Assembly (NCBI RefSeq): GCF_003020115.1
Contig: NZ_PYFX01000006.1
Location: 62,001 to 126,000 of the forward strand
DNA length: 64,000 bases
Source: Bradyrhizobium sp. MOS002
Lineage (GTDB): Bacteria > Pseudomonadota > Alphaproteobacteria > Rhizobiales > Xanthobacteraceae
Direction: 5' to 3'
This document shows positions 55,158 through 62,844 of this stretch, piece after piece. Position 1 is the stretch's first letter. Each line of letters opens with the position of its first letter. The position numbers and the translations under genes were made by a program. A model generated the notes under the pieces. It saw only the letters and a program-made list of their open reading frames with translations. It was not told where the DNA came from and did not search any database.

Positions 55158-55529
55158 ATGATTAGATTTTCGTCGTTGCTGCCATTTTCACTTCTGATCA
55201 TCTGTAGTTCGGCCGCGGCTGACGACATGAAGATCCAATTCGCGTTTGCACCTCCCCGGCCCTGCACCACCGTCTTTCCAAATCCCGAAATCAAGATGAA
55301 AAGTGTTCCGCCCGGCACGCGCACGATCGTCGTCAGGTTTCGCAGAGAGAAGAACTACGAGATGGGCGGCCAGGAGATCCCATTTCCCTCAGATAACATC
55401 GTGAAGCCGGAGAGCTTGCGAACCTGGGGCCCCTGCAATTCCGGCCTGTACACTTACGAGATCATCGCAAAGTCCAGCACGGGTGCGGCCCTGGCCAAGG
55501 CAGAATGGTCGGAGCCCTATCCTCCCTGA
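55158..55529 (+). CDS. Hypothetical secreted protein, 123 aa
   Basis: Signal peptide MIRFSSLLPFSLLIICSSAA (cleaved about residue 21), then a beta-rich domain with FAFAPPRPCTTVFPNPEI, RTIVVRFRREKNYEMGGQ and a second Cys in TWGPCNSGLYTYEIIA that could pair with the first. No recognised family. Ends 250 bases before pleD on the other strand; part of the rpmG-pleD block. Confidence 0.75.
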   Translation: MIRFSSLLPFSLLIICSSAAADDMKIQFAFAPPRPCTTVFPNPEIKMKSVPPGTRTIVVRFRREKNYEMGGQEIPFPSDNIVKPESLRTWGPCNSGLYTYEIIAKSSTGAALAKAEWSEPYPP

Positions 55530-55775
55530 CTTGAAGGTGGACGCCCGCTTGTCCGTCGTGGCGTGCCGAATTCACCGCCTGCGCGATGACAACAGAGTTC
55601 GTGGAGCGTTCGGGATGCTAGCAACATGCTCCTGTTTTGCCCGACGAGTCAAACGGGCGTTGCTGTCTGCATCAGCCGTTTTGCCACCCGCGTAAGCCAT
55701 TGATCCGACTAGCGTCGGCTACTGTGCATGGGGTTGTTTTCGCGTTTTTTTTTGCGCCGGCCGGTGCGAGCGGCC
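55530..55775. other. Intergenic region between a secreted-protein gene and pleD
   Basis: About 250 bases, convergent ends. Nothing supported; a T9-containing stretch at about 55744-55752 could act as a terminator T-run for rightward transcripts, but no good hairpin precedes it. Confidence 0.4.
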
Positions 55776-57149
55776 TCACGCCGCGTGCGACACCACGCGA
55801 TTGCGGCCGTCGTGCTTGGCGCGATACAGCGCAGTGTCGGCGCGCTTGAGCACGTCGCCAACCGCCTCGCCCTTCTGCTCCAGCGTGGTCAGGCCGATCG
55901 AGATCGTGACCTCGATGCGCTTGGTGCCCTTGTGGATCGCAAAGGGCTCGCCGGCGATCGAGCGGCGCAGCCGCTCGGCGACCATGCCGGCGACGTGGAG
56001 ATCGGTCTCCGGCATCACGATGACGAATTCCTCGCCACCGTAGCGACAGGCAAGGTCAATGCCGCGGATCGACTTGCGCACCCGCACCGCGAATTCGCGC
56101 AGCACGTCGTCGCCGGCGTCGTGGCCGTAATTGTCGTTGATCGATTTGAAGTAGTCGATGTCCAGGATCATCAGCGCCAGCGGCTTGCCGCGGGTCGCGG
56201 CCTGCTCGGCGAGCGTCGCGAGATGGCTCTCCATGTAGCGGCGATTGTGCAGCCCGGTGAGCGCATCCGTGATCGCCATCTCGATCGAATTCTGCACGTT
56301 GTCGCGCAAATGGTCGGTGTAGCGGCGGCGGCGGATCTGGGTGCGGGCCCGCGCCAGCAACTCGATCTTGTCGATGGGACGCAGCAGGTAGTCGTTGACG
56401 CCGATCTCGAGCCCACGCAGCAGCCGCGTCGAGTTCTCGGGGTCGGCGATCGCCAGGATCGGCACATGCCGCGTGCGCTCCAGGGAGCGCGCCTGACTGC
56501 ACAGCCGAAGGCCGTCGAAATTGTTGAGGTCGAGCGAGACGATCAGCAGATCGTAGTTGCCCTCGGCGGCGTGGAACAGCGCTTCCGTCGGGTTCGGCTC
56601 GACGTCGATGGTGTGCTCGGCGGCGAGGATCGTCGCCAGCCGCTCATAGGAAGACTCGCGGTCGTCGACCAGCAGGATGCGGCCGCCCTTGCCGGTGTCG
56701 GAGATTGCACTGCGCTCGGGCGCCTGCATGCCGATCTCGAGCGAGGTGATGGCGCGCATGCGCAGTTCGTCCGTCATCATCTTCAGCCGGGTCAGCGAGC
56801 GCACGCGCGCGATCAGCACGACATCGGAGACGGGTTTTGTCAGGAAATCGTCGGCGCCGGCTTCCAGCCCGCGGTTGCGGTCGGCCGGGCTGTCGAGCGC
56901 GGTGACCATCACGACGGGAATGTGATGCGTGGCCGGATCGGTCTTGAGGCGGCGGCAGACCTCGAAACCGTCGATGTCAGGCATCATGACGTCGAGCAGG
57001 ATGATGTCGCATTCGGCGCGGGCGCAGATCGCCAGCGCCTCGGTGCCGTTCGCGGCGGTCATCACGTCGAAATATTCGGCGGACAGGCGGGCTTCGAGCA
57101 GCTTGACGTTGGCAGGGACGTCATCGACGACGAGAATACGCGCGGACAC
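55776..57149 (-). CDS. pleD: Response regulator PleD, diguanylate cyclase
   Basis: A 457-residue two-receiver plus GGDEF protein that makes cyclic-di-GMP for cell-cycle and motility control. Receiver 1: SARILVVDDVPANVKLLEAR with phospho-acceptor Asp53 (LLDVMMP); receiver 2 (about 150-270) is the adaptor without a clean phosphorylation site; the GGDEF domain has RYGGEEFVIVMPET (about residues 367-380) as active site and an RxxD-like inhibitory site upstream to be checked (TGLHNRRYMESHL). Downstream of divK by 15 bases, so one operon. Confidence 0.96.
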   Translation of the reverse strand: MSARILVVDDVPANVKLLEARLSAEYFDVMTAANGTEALAICARAECDIILLDVMMPDIDGFEVCRRLKTDPATHHIPVVMVTALDSPADRNRGLEAGADDFLTKPVSDVVLIARVRSLTRLKMMTDELRMRAITSLEIGMQAPERSAISDTGKGGRILLVDDRESSYERLATILAAEHTIDVEPNPTEALFHAAEGNYDLLIVSLDLNNFDGLRLCSQARSLERTRHVPILAIADPENSTRLLRGLEIGVNDYLLRPIDKIELLARARTQIRRRRYTDHLRDNVQNSIEMAITDALTGLHNRRYMESHLATLAEQAATRGKPLALMILDIDYFKSINDNYGHDAGDDVLREFAVRVRKSIRGIDLACRYGGEEFVIVMPETDLHVAGMVAERLRRSIAGEPFAIHKGTKRIEVTISIGLTTLEQKGEAVGDVLKRADTALYRAKHDGRNRVVSHAA

Positions 57150-57163
57150 TGTGAACTCACTTC

Positions 57164-57529
57164 CTATCCGATGAAACGTCGGACCGTCTCAATGAATTTG
57201 CCGACCGAGATCGGCTTGGACAAATAGGCTTCGCAGCCGCCCTCGCGGATGCGCTCTTCGTCGCCCTTCATCGCGAACGCCGTGACGGCGACGACGGGAA
57301 TATTGCGCAGCTCCGGATCGTCCTTGATCCAGCGCGTCACCTCCAGGCCCGAGACCTGCGGCAATTGGATATCCATCAGCACGAGGTCGGGCCGCATCTT
57401 GCGAACGAGGTCGAGCGCCTCGTAGCCGTTGCTGGTGCCGGTGGTCTGGTAGCCGTGCGCCTCCAACAGGTCGCGGAAGAGCTTCATGTTGAGCTCGTTG
57501 TCTTCCACGATCAGGACGGTCTTAGCCAT
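57164..57529 (-). CDS. divK: Single-domain response regulator DivK
   Basis: A 121-residue receiver controlling the cell cycle via PleC/DivJ. Phospho-acceptor Asp53 (LVLMDIQLPQVSG), switch Thr82 (VAVTAFAMKG) and Lys104 (YLSKPIS). The sequence is the canonical DivK. Promoter region 57530-57783 is shared with the divergent DUF3572 gene. Confidence 0.97.
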   Translation of the reverse strand: MAKTVLIVEDNELNMKLFRDLLEAHGYQTTGTSNGYEALDLVRKMRPDLVLMDIQLPQVSGLEVTRWIKDDPELRNIPVVAVTAFAMKGDEERIREGGCEAYLSKPISVGKFIETVRRFIG

Positions 57530-57783
57530 CCCGCCCTCCTGATTGGTCCGCAGACCGATGCATGTGACGCCTCAGGCGCCGGTCGCCGGCGCTTCGAAAA
57601 CTGGATTCAAACTAGCCTCGAATTCGCTTGAGTTTCGTTAAACCCGAGGGCCGACTTTCTGCGATGTGGTTTCCAGTTGCTTGTCGGGGGTCGCAAGACT
57701 TGGGCAAGAGACTTGGGAACGAGACTCGGGCATGGTGCGCTCAAAGTAGACACCGAAAGTTAACGGAAAGGCAAACCGGCCAC

Positions 57784-58095
57784 GTGAAAAAGCCTGTTCA
57801 CAACCCCCGCGAAGTCGCTGAAATCGTTGCGCTTCAGGCGCTGTCTTTCGTCGCGGGCGAGCCGGAGCGGCTGGGCCTGTTCCTGGCCGAGACAGGGGTC
57901 GGCCCGGAGATGCTGCGCAATGCGGCCTCGGACCCCAATTTCCTGCTCAGCGTGCTCGATTTCGTGATGCGCGATGACGCCACCGTGAAGGCCTTTGCCT
58001 CGTCCGCGGAACTGCATCCGACCAATGTTGCCGCAGCGCGGCAGGTTCTGGGCGACGCGCTCGGCGACCCCCATTGGGAGCGCGACGTGCCGTGA
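57784..58095 (+). CDS. DUF3572 family protein
   Basis: A 103-residue alphaproteobacterial protein, starting with GTG at 57784: NPREVAEIVALQALSFVAGE, PERLGLFLAETGVGPEMLR, HPTNVAAARQVLGDALG. All-helical, no catalytic motif. Divergent from divK; its stop overlaps the GTG of dinB, so the two are translated together. Role unknown; conserved next to divK and dinB in related genomes. Confidence 0.93.
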   Translation: MKKPVHNPREVAEIVALQALSFVAGEPERLGLFLAETGVGPEMLRNAASDPNFLLSVLDFVMRDDATVKAFASSAELHPTNVAAARQVLGDALGDPHWERDVP

Positions 58096-59381
58096 CCTCC
58101 CTGGAGACGGCCGGGCCCCGCTGCTTCTGCCGGGATTGTTCGGCCGATCTGGACATGGGCGTGCGGCGCTGTTCCGCCTGCGGTTCCCCCCGCCTCGCCC
58201 GCCACCGCGCGCTCGCAAGCCTGACCATCGCCCATATCGACTGCGACGCCTTCTACGCGACCGTCGAGAAGCGCGACAATCCTGACATCGCCGACAAGCC
58301 CGTCATCATCGGCGGGGGCAAGCGCGGCGTGGTGTCGGCCGCCTGCTACATCGCGCGCACCTACGGCGTGCGCTCGGCCATGCCGATGTACAAGGCGCTG
58401 GAAGCCTGCCCGCATGCCGCCGTGATCCCGCCGGACATGGCGAAATATGTCCGCGTGGGGCGCGAGGTGCGCCAGGCCATGCAGGCGCTGTCGCCTCTGG
58501 TCGAGCCGCTCTCGATCGACGAGGCCTTCCTCGATCTCTCCGGCACCGAGCGGGTGCACGGCATGATCCCGGCCAAGGTGCTGGCGCGGTTCGCACGTAA
58601 CGTCGAGCGCGACATCGGCATCAGCGTCTCCGTCGGCCTCTCCTGCAACAAGTTCCTGGCCAAGATCGCCTCCGACCTCGACAAGCCGCGCGGGTTTGCC
58701 GCGCTCGACCAGGAGGAAGCGCGTTCGATGCTGGCGGACAAGCCGGTCGGCTTCATCTTCGGCGTCGGACCCGCGACCCAGGAGCGTCTGACGCAACGCG
58801 GCTTCCGCATCATCGCCGACCTGCAGAAGGCCGACGAGATCGAGATGATGCGGCAGTTTCCGAGCGACGGCCGCAGGCTGTGGCGGCTCGCGCGCGGTAT
58901 CGACGACCGCCGCGTCGAGCCTGATCGGGGCGCCAAGACGATTTCGAGCGAGACGACGTTCGAGAGCGACATCCGCGACTTCGCGACGCTGGAGAAGATC
59001 CTGTGGCGGTTGTGCGAGAAGACCTCGTCTCGCCTCAAGAGCAGCGAGCTCGCCGGCTCAACCGTCACGCTGAAGCTGAAGACCGCCGATTTCCGCCAAC
59101 GCACGCGCTCGCAGTCGATCGCGGCCCCGACGCAGCTTGCCGCGAAGATCTTCTCGATCTGCCGCGAAATGCTGGCGAAAGAGATCGACGGCACCGCCTT
59201 CCGCCTGATGGGCGCCGGCGTCAGCGCGCTGCGCGAGGGTTCAGTCGCCGACGACACCGACATGCTCGACCGCCGTGCCGCCTACGCCGAGCGCGCGGTG
59301 GACAGCTTGCGCAAGAAGTTCGGCAGCGCCGCGGTGATCCGCGGCATCGCGTATGAGGGGCCGGAAAAGGCGCAGGAGTGA
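58092..59381 (+). CDS. dinB: DNA polymerase IV
   Basis: Y-family translesion polymerase, 429 residues from the GTG at 58092. Active-site acids: Asp50 in IAHIDCDAFYATVE and Asp143-Glu144 in PLSIDEAFLDLSG; little-finger and HhH regions follow (VGFIFGVGPATQERL). The N-terminal 35 residues add a Cys-rich zinc-ribbon-like cap, CFCRDC...RRCSACGS (Cys11, 13, 16, 27, 30), not present in the E. coli enzyme. Lacks an obvious C-terminal beta-clamp QxLF motif. Coupled to DUF3572 upstream and to the ACT gene downstream by TGATG overlap. Confidence 0.95.
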   Translation: MTSLETAGPRCFCRDCSADLDMGVRRCSACGSPRLARHRALASLTIAHIDCDAFYATVEKRDNPDIADKPVIIGGGKRGVVSAACYIARTYGVRSAMPMYKALEACPHAAVIPPDMAKYVRVGREVRQAMQALSPLVEPLSIDEAFLDLSGTERVHGMIPAKVLARFARNVERDIGISVSVGLSCNKFLAKIASDLDKPRGFAALDQEEARSMLADKPVGFIFGVGPATQERLTQRGFRIIADLQKADEIEMMRQFPSDGRRLWRLARGIDDRRVEPDRGAKTISSETTFESDIRDFATLEKILWRLCEKTSSRLKSSELAGSTVTLKLKTADFRQRTRSQSIAAPTQLAAKIFSICREMLAKEIDGTAFRLMGAGVSALREGSVADDTDMLDRRAAYAERAVDSLRKKFGSAAVIRGIAYEGPEKAQE

Positions 59382-59788
59382 TGACAGGTGGACGCGATCT
59401 CGACGCGCTGCTGAGAAACATGAAGCCGGAGATGCGGCCGGGCATTTTCGTGTTCTGCACGATCCCGACAGAGCAGCCGATTCCCGCAGCGCTCAGCCTT
59501 TTGCTGACGTTCCGCGAGCAGGAAGGAACGACGCTGGTGATCCCTCGCGAAGAGGCCGAAGCGGCGGGACTACGCTACGCATTCGCATCGTGCCTGATCA
59601 CCCTGACGGTTCATTCCGCACTCGATGCGGTGGGCTTTTTGGCAGCGATCACGGCACGTCTCGCCGCGGCCGGCATCAGCGTGAACGCCGTTTCGGCGTT
59701 CCACCACGATCATCTGTTTGTGCCAGTCGATCGGGCCGATGAGGCGATGGCGATTTTGCAAGAGATGTCTGGAGCGAAGCACCAGTAG
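59381..59788 (+). CDS. ACT-domain protein (ACT_7-like)
   Basis: A 135-residue protein with paired ACT-like folds: MRPGIFVFCTIPTEQPIPAA and CLITLTVHSALDAVGFLAAI, ending AISVNAVSAFHHDHLFVPVD. ACT domains bind small metabolites, usually amino acids; ligand unknown. ATG overlaps the dinB stop (TGATG). The stop codon (59786-59788) lies inside a 32-base palindrome arm. Confidence 0.88.
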   Translation: MTGGRDLDALLRNMKPEMRPGIFVFCTIPTEQPIPAALSLLLTFREQEGTTLVIPREEAEAAGLRYAFASCLITLTVHSALDAVGFLAAITARLAAAGISVNAVSAFHHDHLFVPVDRADEAMAILQEMSGAKHQ

Positions 59789-59870
59789 CCCGGATGGAGC
59801 GCAGCGCAATCCGGGACAGTGCATCTTCGGACACAGCTTCCCGGATTGCGCTGCGCTCCATCCGGGCTAC
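59785..59870. repeat. Palindromic repeat with 32-base perfect arms
   Basis: Left arm 59785-59816 (GTAGCCCGGATGG...) and right arm 59839-59870 (...CCATCCGGGCTAC) are exact complements, 22-base loop. It begins within the stop codon of the ACT-domain gene and likely also serves as its transcript end. Confidence 0.9.
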
Positions 59871-59880
59871 GGGAAAGATC

Positions 59881-60282
59881 TCAATCCGCGACCGCCACCG
59901 CCTCGATCTCGATCATCCATTCCGGCGCGGCGAGCGCAGAGACGCCGACGAGCGTAGAGGCCGGCGGCTCTATGCCTTCGAAGAAGGCCGAGCGGGCCTT
60001 GCCGATGATCGGGCGCAGCTCCGGCTTGTAGTTCACGACGAAGGTCGTGATCTTCACGATGTTGGCGTAGCTCGCGCCGGCTGCTTTCAGCGCGTGCCCG
60101 AGATTCTGCATCACCTGCGTGGTCTGCGCGGCGAGATCGCCCTCGCCGACGATCCGCCCCTCCTCGTCCACCGACACCTGGCCGGAGATGTAGATCGTCC
60201 GCGCCCCGGTGGCGGTGACGACATGCGAATAGGCGGGATTGTGATGCAGGCCGCTGGGCCGCAGATGATCGAGCTTGGGCAT
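59881..60282 (-). CDS. RidA-family protein 1
   Basis: A 133-residue RidA/YjgF-type enamine/imine deaminase fold protein: GLHHNPAYSHVVTATGARTI, IYISGQVSVDEEGRIVGEGD, LAAQTTQVMQNLGHALKAAG and VPAWMIEIEAVAV-like C-terminus. The ATG at 60282 is the family start; the longer frame continues into the repeat. The catalytic Arg of true RidA (in NxPxAR) is not evident, so it may not be a canonical deaminase. Confidence 0.9.
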   Translation of the reverse strand: MPKLDHLRPSGLHHNPAYSHVVTATGARTIYISGQVSVDEEGRIVGEGDLAAQTTQVMQNLGHALKAAGASYANIVKITTFVVNYKPELRPIIGKARSAFFEGIEPPASTLVGVSALAAPEWMIEIEAVAVAD

Positions 60283-60349
60283 GATGAGCCTCCCGGATGT
60301 TTGTGGTTGGGAGGGAGCGTAGCTGGAGAGGCAGCGGAGAGCTAGCCCC

Positions 60350-60463
60350 GTCATTGCGAGGAGCCGTGACAAAATTGCGAAGCAATTTTGCACTGGTGCG
60401 ACGAAGCAATCCAGAATTTTTCCACGGAGAAGTTCTGGATTGCTTCGCTTCGCTCGCAATGAC
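60350..60463. repeat. Palindromic intergenic repeat (GTCATTGCGAG family)
   Basis: GTCATTGCGAGGAGCC at 60350 and CGCTCGCAATGAC ending 60463 are inverted; inner parts GCGACGAAGCAATCCAGAA / TTCTGGATTGCTTCGC pair too, with an insertion containing AAAATTGCGAAGCAATTTTG (itself a palindrome). Same family as 36321-36398. Confidence 0.85.
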
Positions 60464-60479
60464 GAAGGAAAGAACCCCC

Positions 60480-61325
60480 TCAATTGCAGGGCTTGCTGTC
60501 CTTTACGTCGAACTTGCCCATCGCGCCGGAAATCACAAAGTCGTTGTAATCGAGCACGAGCTGGCGCGAGACACCGTTCTCGTAGAGCTCGAACGCCATC
60601 GCATAGACCGGCGTCTGCTCGCCTTCCTTCTGCTGCGCCTCGCGATCGAAATAGCTGACGGTGACGGGCCAGCGCTTGAGCGACTTCATGTGCTCGTCGG
60701 ACGTCGACGGATCGGGCGAGCCTTCGCGCTCGGCGGGGATCGGCTGGCCGATCACGGTCAGCGTGTTGTAGACCTTCTGGCCATCGTCGGAGCCATCATA
60801 GACGGAGAGCTCGAGCAGCGACTTGCCGTCCTTTGCGGCGGCAATGATGCGCTGGATCTGTTCGGTCGGAAACACGATCTTGCCATCGAGCGTGAAACTC
60901 TTCGGCGCCGGCAGCTTCAGCTTGACGTTGATGTGGTCGCCGTCGCGCTCCGCCGAGCCGTCGACCCGGCCGGCATCCGCCTCGTTCATCCGCGTCTCGA
61001 TCTTGAAGCGGTAGCTTTTACCGCCGGCGTCCTCCCAGGAATTGGAGCGGAGGTCGCTGAGCGTGACCTTGCCCTCGCCACTGTCGAGCTCGGAGACCTG
61101 GCGGAATTCGGAGGTGTAGCCCTCGCACGAACTTCCGGTGAAATTGTAGAGGATGCGGCCGCGCGCGCTGTTGATCGAATTGGAGCGCGATTTCACCAGG
61201 CTCAAATCATAGAGCGCCTGATGTGCGAGGAACGGACCGTTCGCGGCCAGCGCCCCGCCTCCGGGGCCGAGAGCGGCCGCCGCAAGCACCGTCACACCGA
61301 GCGAAGTCCGGAAAAGGTGCAGCAT
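60480..61325 (-). CDS. eipB: EipB-like periplasmic protein (DUF1849)
   Basis: Periplasmic envelope-integrity protein known from Brucella, 281 residues: signal peptide MLHLFRTSLGVTVLAAAALG, a beta-spiral body (GRILYNFTGSSCEGYTSEFR, PTEQIQRIIAAAKDGKSLLE) and C-terminal FDVKDSKPCN. The two conserved Cys (Cys67 and Cys280) are the disulphide pair characteristic of the family. ATG at 61325 follows AGGGA; longer start at 61358 or 61400 unlikely. Confidence 0.9.
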   Translation of the reverse strand: MLHLFRTSLGVTVLAAAALGPGGGALAANGPFLAHQALYDLSLVKSRSNSINSARGRILYNFTGSSCEGYTSEFRQVSELDSGEGKVTLSDLRSNSWEDAGGKSYRFKIETRMNEADAGRVDGSAERDGDHINVKLKLPAPKSFTLDGKIVFPTEQIQRIIAAAKDGKSLLELSVYDGSDDGQKVYNTLTVIGQPIPAEREGSPDPSTSDEHMKSLKRWPVTVSYFDREAQQKEGEQTPVYAMAFELYENGVSRQLVLDYNDFVISGAMGKFDVKDSKPCN

Positions 61326-61569
61326 GTCTGGTCCCTGAGGAAAGCGCAGATTCGACATTTTAATGACCGTTCCATTGCGTCGCAACTGAGGCCGTTTCAC
61401 GTAAAGTTGCGGCCCCCGCGTTGAACCTCCTGCCCTGCCTCAACAAAATGCACCCGCATGCAGTCCCTTGGGGCTGCTTGCATGTGGCGGCACGATGGGC
61501 GAAACAGGGCGCGCCCGGCCTGCAACGAAGCGCCCGGGCGGATGGATTTTTGGACAACGAGGGTCGGAC

Positions 61570-62037
61570 ATGGCGGGCACGGTCGAGCAAAAGCTGGCGG
61601 AACAGGGCATCAAGCTGCATGAGGCCCCTACCCCCGTCGCCAATTACGTGCCGTTCGTGCGCACCGGTAACCTGCTGTTCGTCTCGGGCCAGGTTTGCTT
61701 CGATCCGGCCGGCAAGCTGATCGCCAAGGGCAAGCTCGGCGCCGGCGTGACCATCGAAGACGGCGCCGCGGCCGCCCGCGGCTGCGCCGTCAACCTGCTG
61801 GCCCAGGTCAAGGCGGCGCTCGGCGATCTCGACAAGGTCGTGCGCGTTGTGCGCCTCGGCGGCTTCATCAACTCGGCGCCGGACTTCCTGGACGGGCCGA
61901 AGGTCCTCAACGGCGCCTCCGACCTGATGGTCGCCGCCTTCGGTGACAAGGGCCGTCACGCCCGCACCACCGTCGGCGTCGCCTCGCTGCCCGCGGACGC
62001 GGCGGTCGAGGTCGAAGGCGTGTTCGAGGTCGCCTGA
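61570..62037 (+). CDS. RidA-family protein 2 (YjgF-type)
   Basis: A 155-residue YjgF/RidA-fold protein with HEAPTPVANYVPFVRTGNLL, FVSGQVCFDPAGKLIAKGKL, VNLLAQVKAALGDLDKVVRV and SAPDFLDGPKVLNGASDLMV, ending GRHARTTVGVASLPADAAVEVEG, of the class with a longer C-terminal part. Starts at 61570. It precedes the GDPD gene by five bases, suggesting a two-gene transcript. Different subgroup from RidA-family protein 1. Confidence 0.92.
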   Translation: MAGTVEQKLAEQGIKLHEAPTPVANYVPFVRTGNLLFVSGQVCFDPAGKLIAKGKLGAGVTIEDGAAAARGCAVNLLAQVKAALGDLDKVVRVVRLGGFINSAPDFLDGPKVLNGASDLMVAAFGDKGRHARTTVGVASLPADAAVEVEGVFEVA

Positions 62038-62042
62038 GGCGA

Positions 62043-62789
62043 ATGCGCGCTCCTGATTGGCTGACAGCCCGCCCGGTCGCCCATCGCGGCCTGCACGACA
62101 TTGCCCGCGGCATCGTCGAGAACATGCCGGGCGCGGTGCAGGCTGCGATTGCGGGCAATTTCTCGATCGAGGTCGACATCCAGCTCTCCGCCGACGGCGA
62201 GGCCATGGTGCATCACGACCATGCGCTCGGCCGCCTCACCGAAGCCACCGGCCCGCTGGTCGACAAGACCGCCGCCGAGCTGAAGGCGCTCACGTTCAAG
62301 GACACGGCCGAGCGGATGATGTCGCTCAGCGACCTCTGCGGCCTGGTCGCCGGCCGCGTGCCGCTGGTGATCGAGGTCAAGAGCCATTTTGACGGCGACC
62401 GCAAGCTGGTGAAGCGGATGGCGGCGGTGCTGGCATCCTATGACGGCCCCGCCGTCGGCATGTCCTTCGACCCGGACCAGGTGCTGGCGCTGCGCGAGCT
62501 GCTGCCCTCCCGCCCCTGCGGCATCGTCGCGCAGCGGAGCTATGAGGACGATTACTGGGCTTACCTGACCCAGGAGCAGCGTGACAGCATGCTGTACCTT
62601 CGCCACGGTTTCCGGACCCAGCCGCATTTCGTCGCCTTTAGGGTCGACGACCTGCCCGCCCCCGCCCCATGGATCGCCCGCAATGTGTTCGGCTGCGCCC
62701 TGCTCGGCTGGACCGTGCGCACGACCGAGCAGCGGACGCGGGTCGCGCAATATGCGGATCAGATGATCTTCGAGGGCTTCGTGCCGTAG
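62043..62789 (+). CDS. Glycerophosphodiester phosphodiesterase family protein
   Basis: A 248-residue GDPD TIM-barrel enzyme hydrolysing glycerophosphodiesters to glycerol-3-phosphate and an alcohol. Catalytic residues: His14 in PVAHRGLHD, Glu43 and Asp45 in SIEVDIQLSADG, His58 in VHHDHALGRL; also VIEVKSHF. Cytoplasmic (no signal peptide), so it resembles UgpQ rather than GlpQ. Starts five bases after the RidA gene. Confidence 0.94.
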   Translation: MRAPDWLTARPVAHRGLHDIARGIVENMPGAVQAAIAGNFSIEVDIQLSADGEAMVHHDHALGRLTEATGPLVDKTAAELKALTFKDTAERMMSLSDLCGLVAGRVPLVIEVKSHFDGDRKLVKRMAAVLASYDGPAVGMSFDPDQVLALRELLPSRPCGIVAQRSYEDDYWAYLTQEQRDSMLYLRHGFRTQPHFVAFRVDDLPAPAPWIARNVFGCALLGWTVRTTEQRTRVAQYADQMIFEGFVP

Positions 62790-62844
62790 GGCTTGATGTT
62801 CCAGCCTCTTGAAGTCGCTGCTGCAATGCACGATCTTGGGCATG

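Noticed and set aside
57530..57783. Possible CtrA box (TTGA...TTAA) upstream of divK
   Set aside because: Spacing is six rather than seven bases and the halves are imperfect; not supported.
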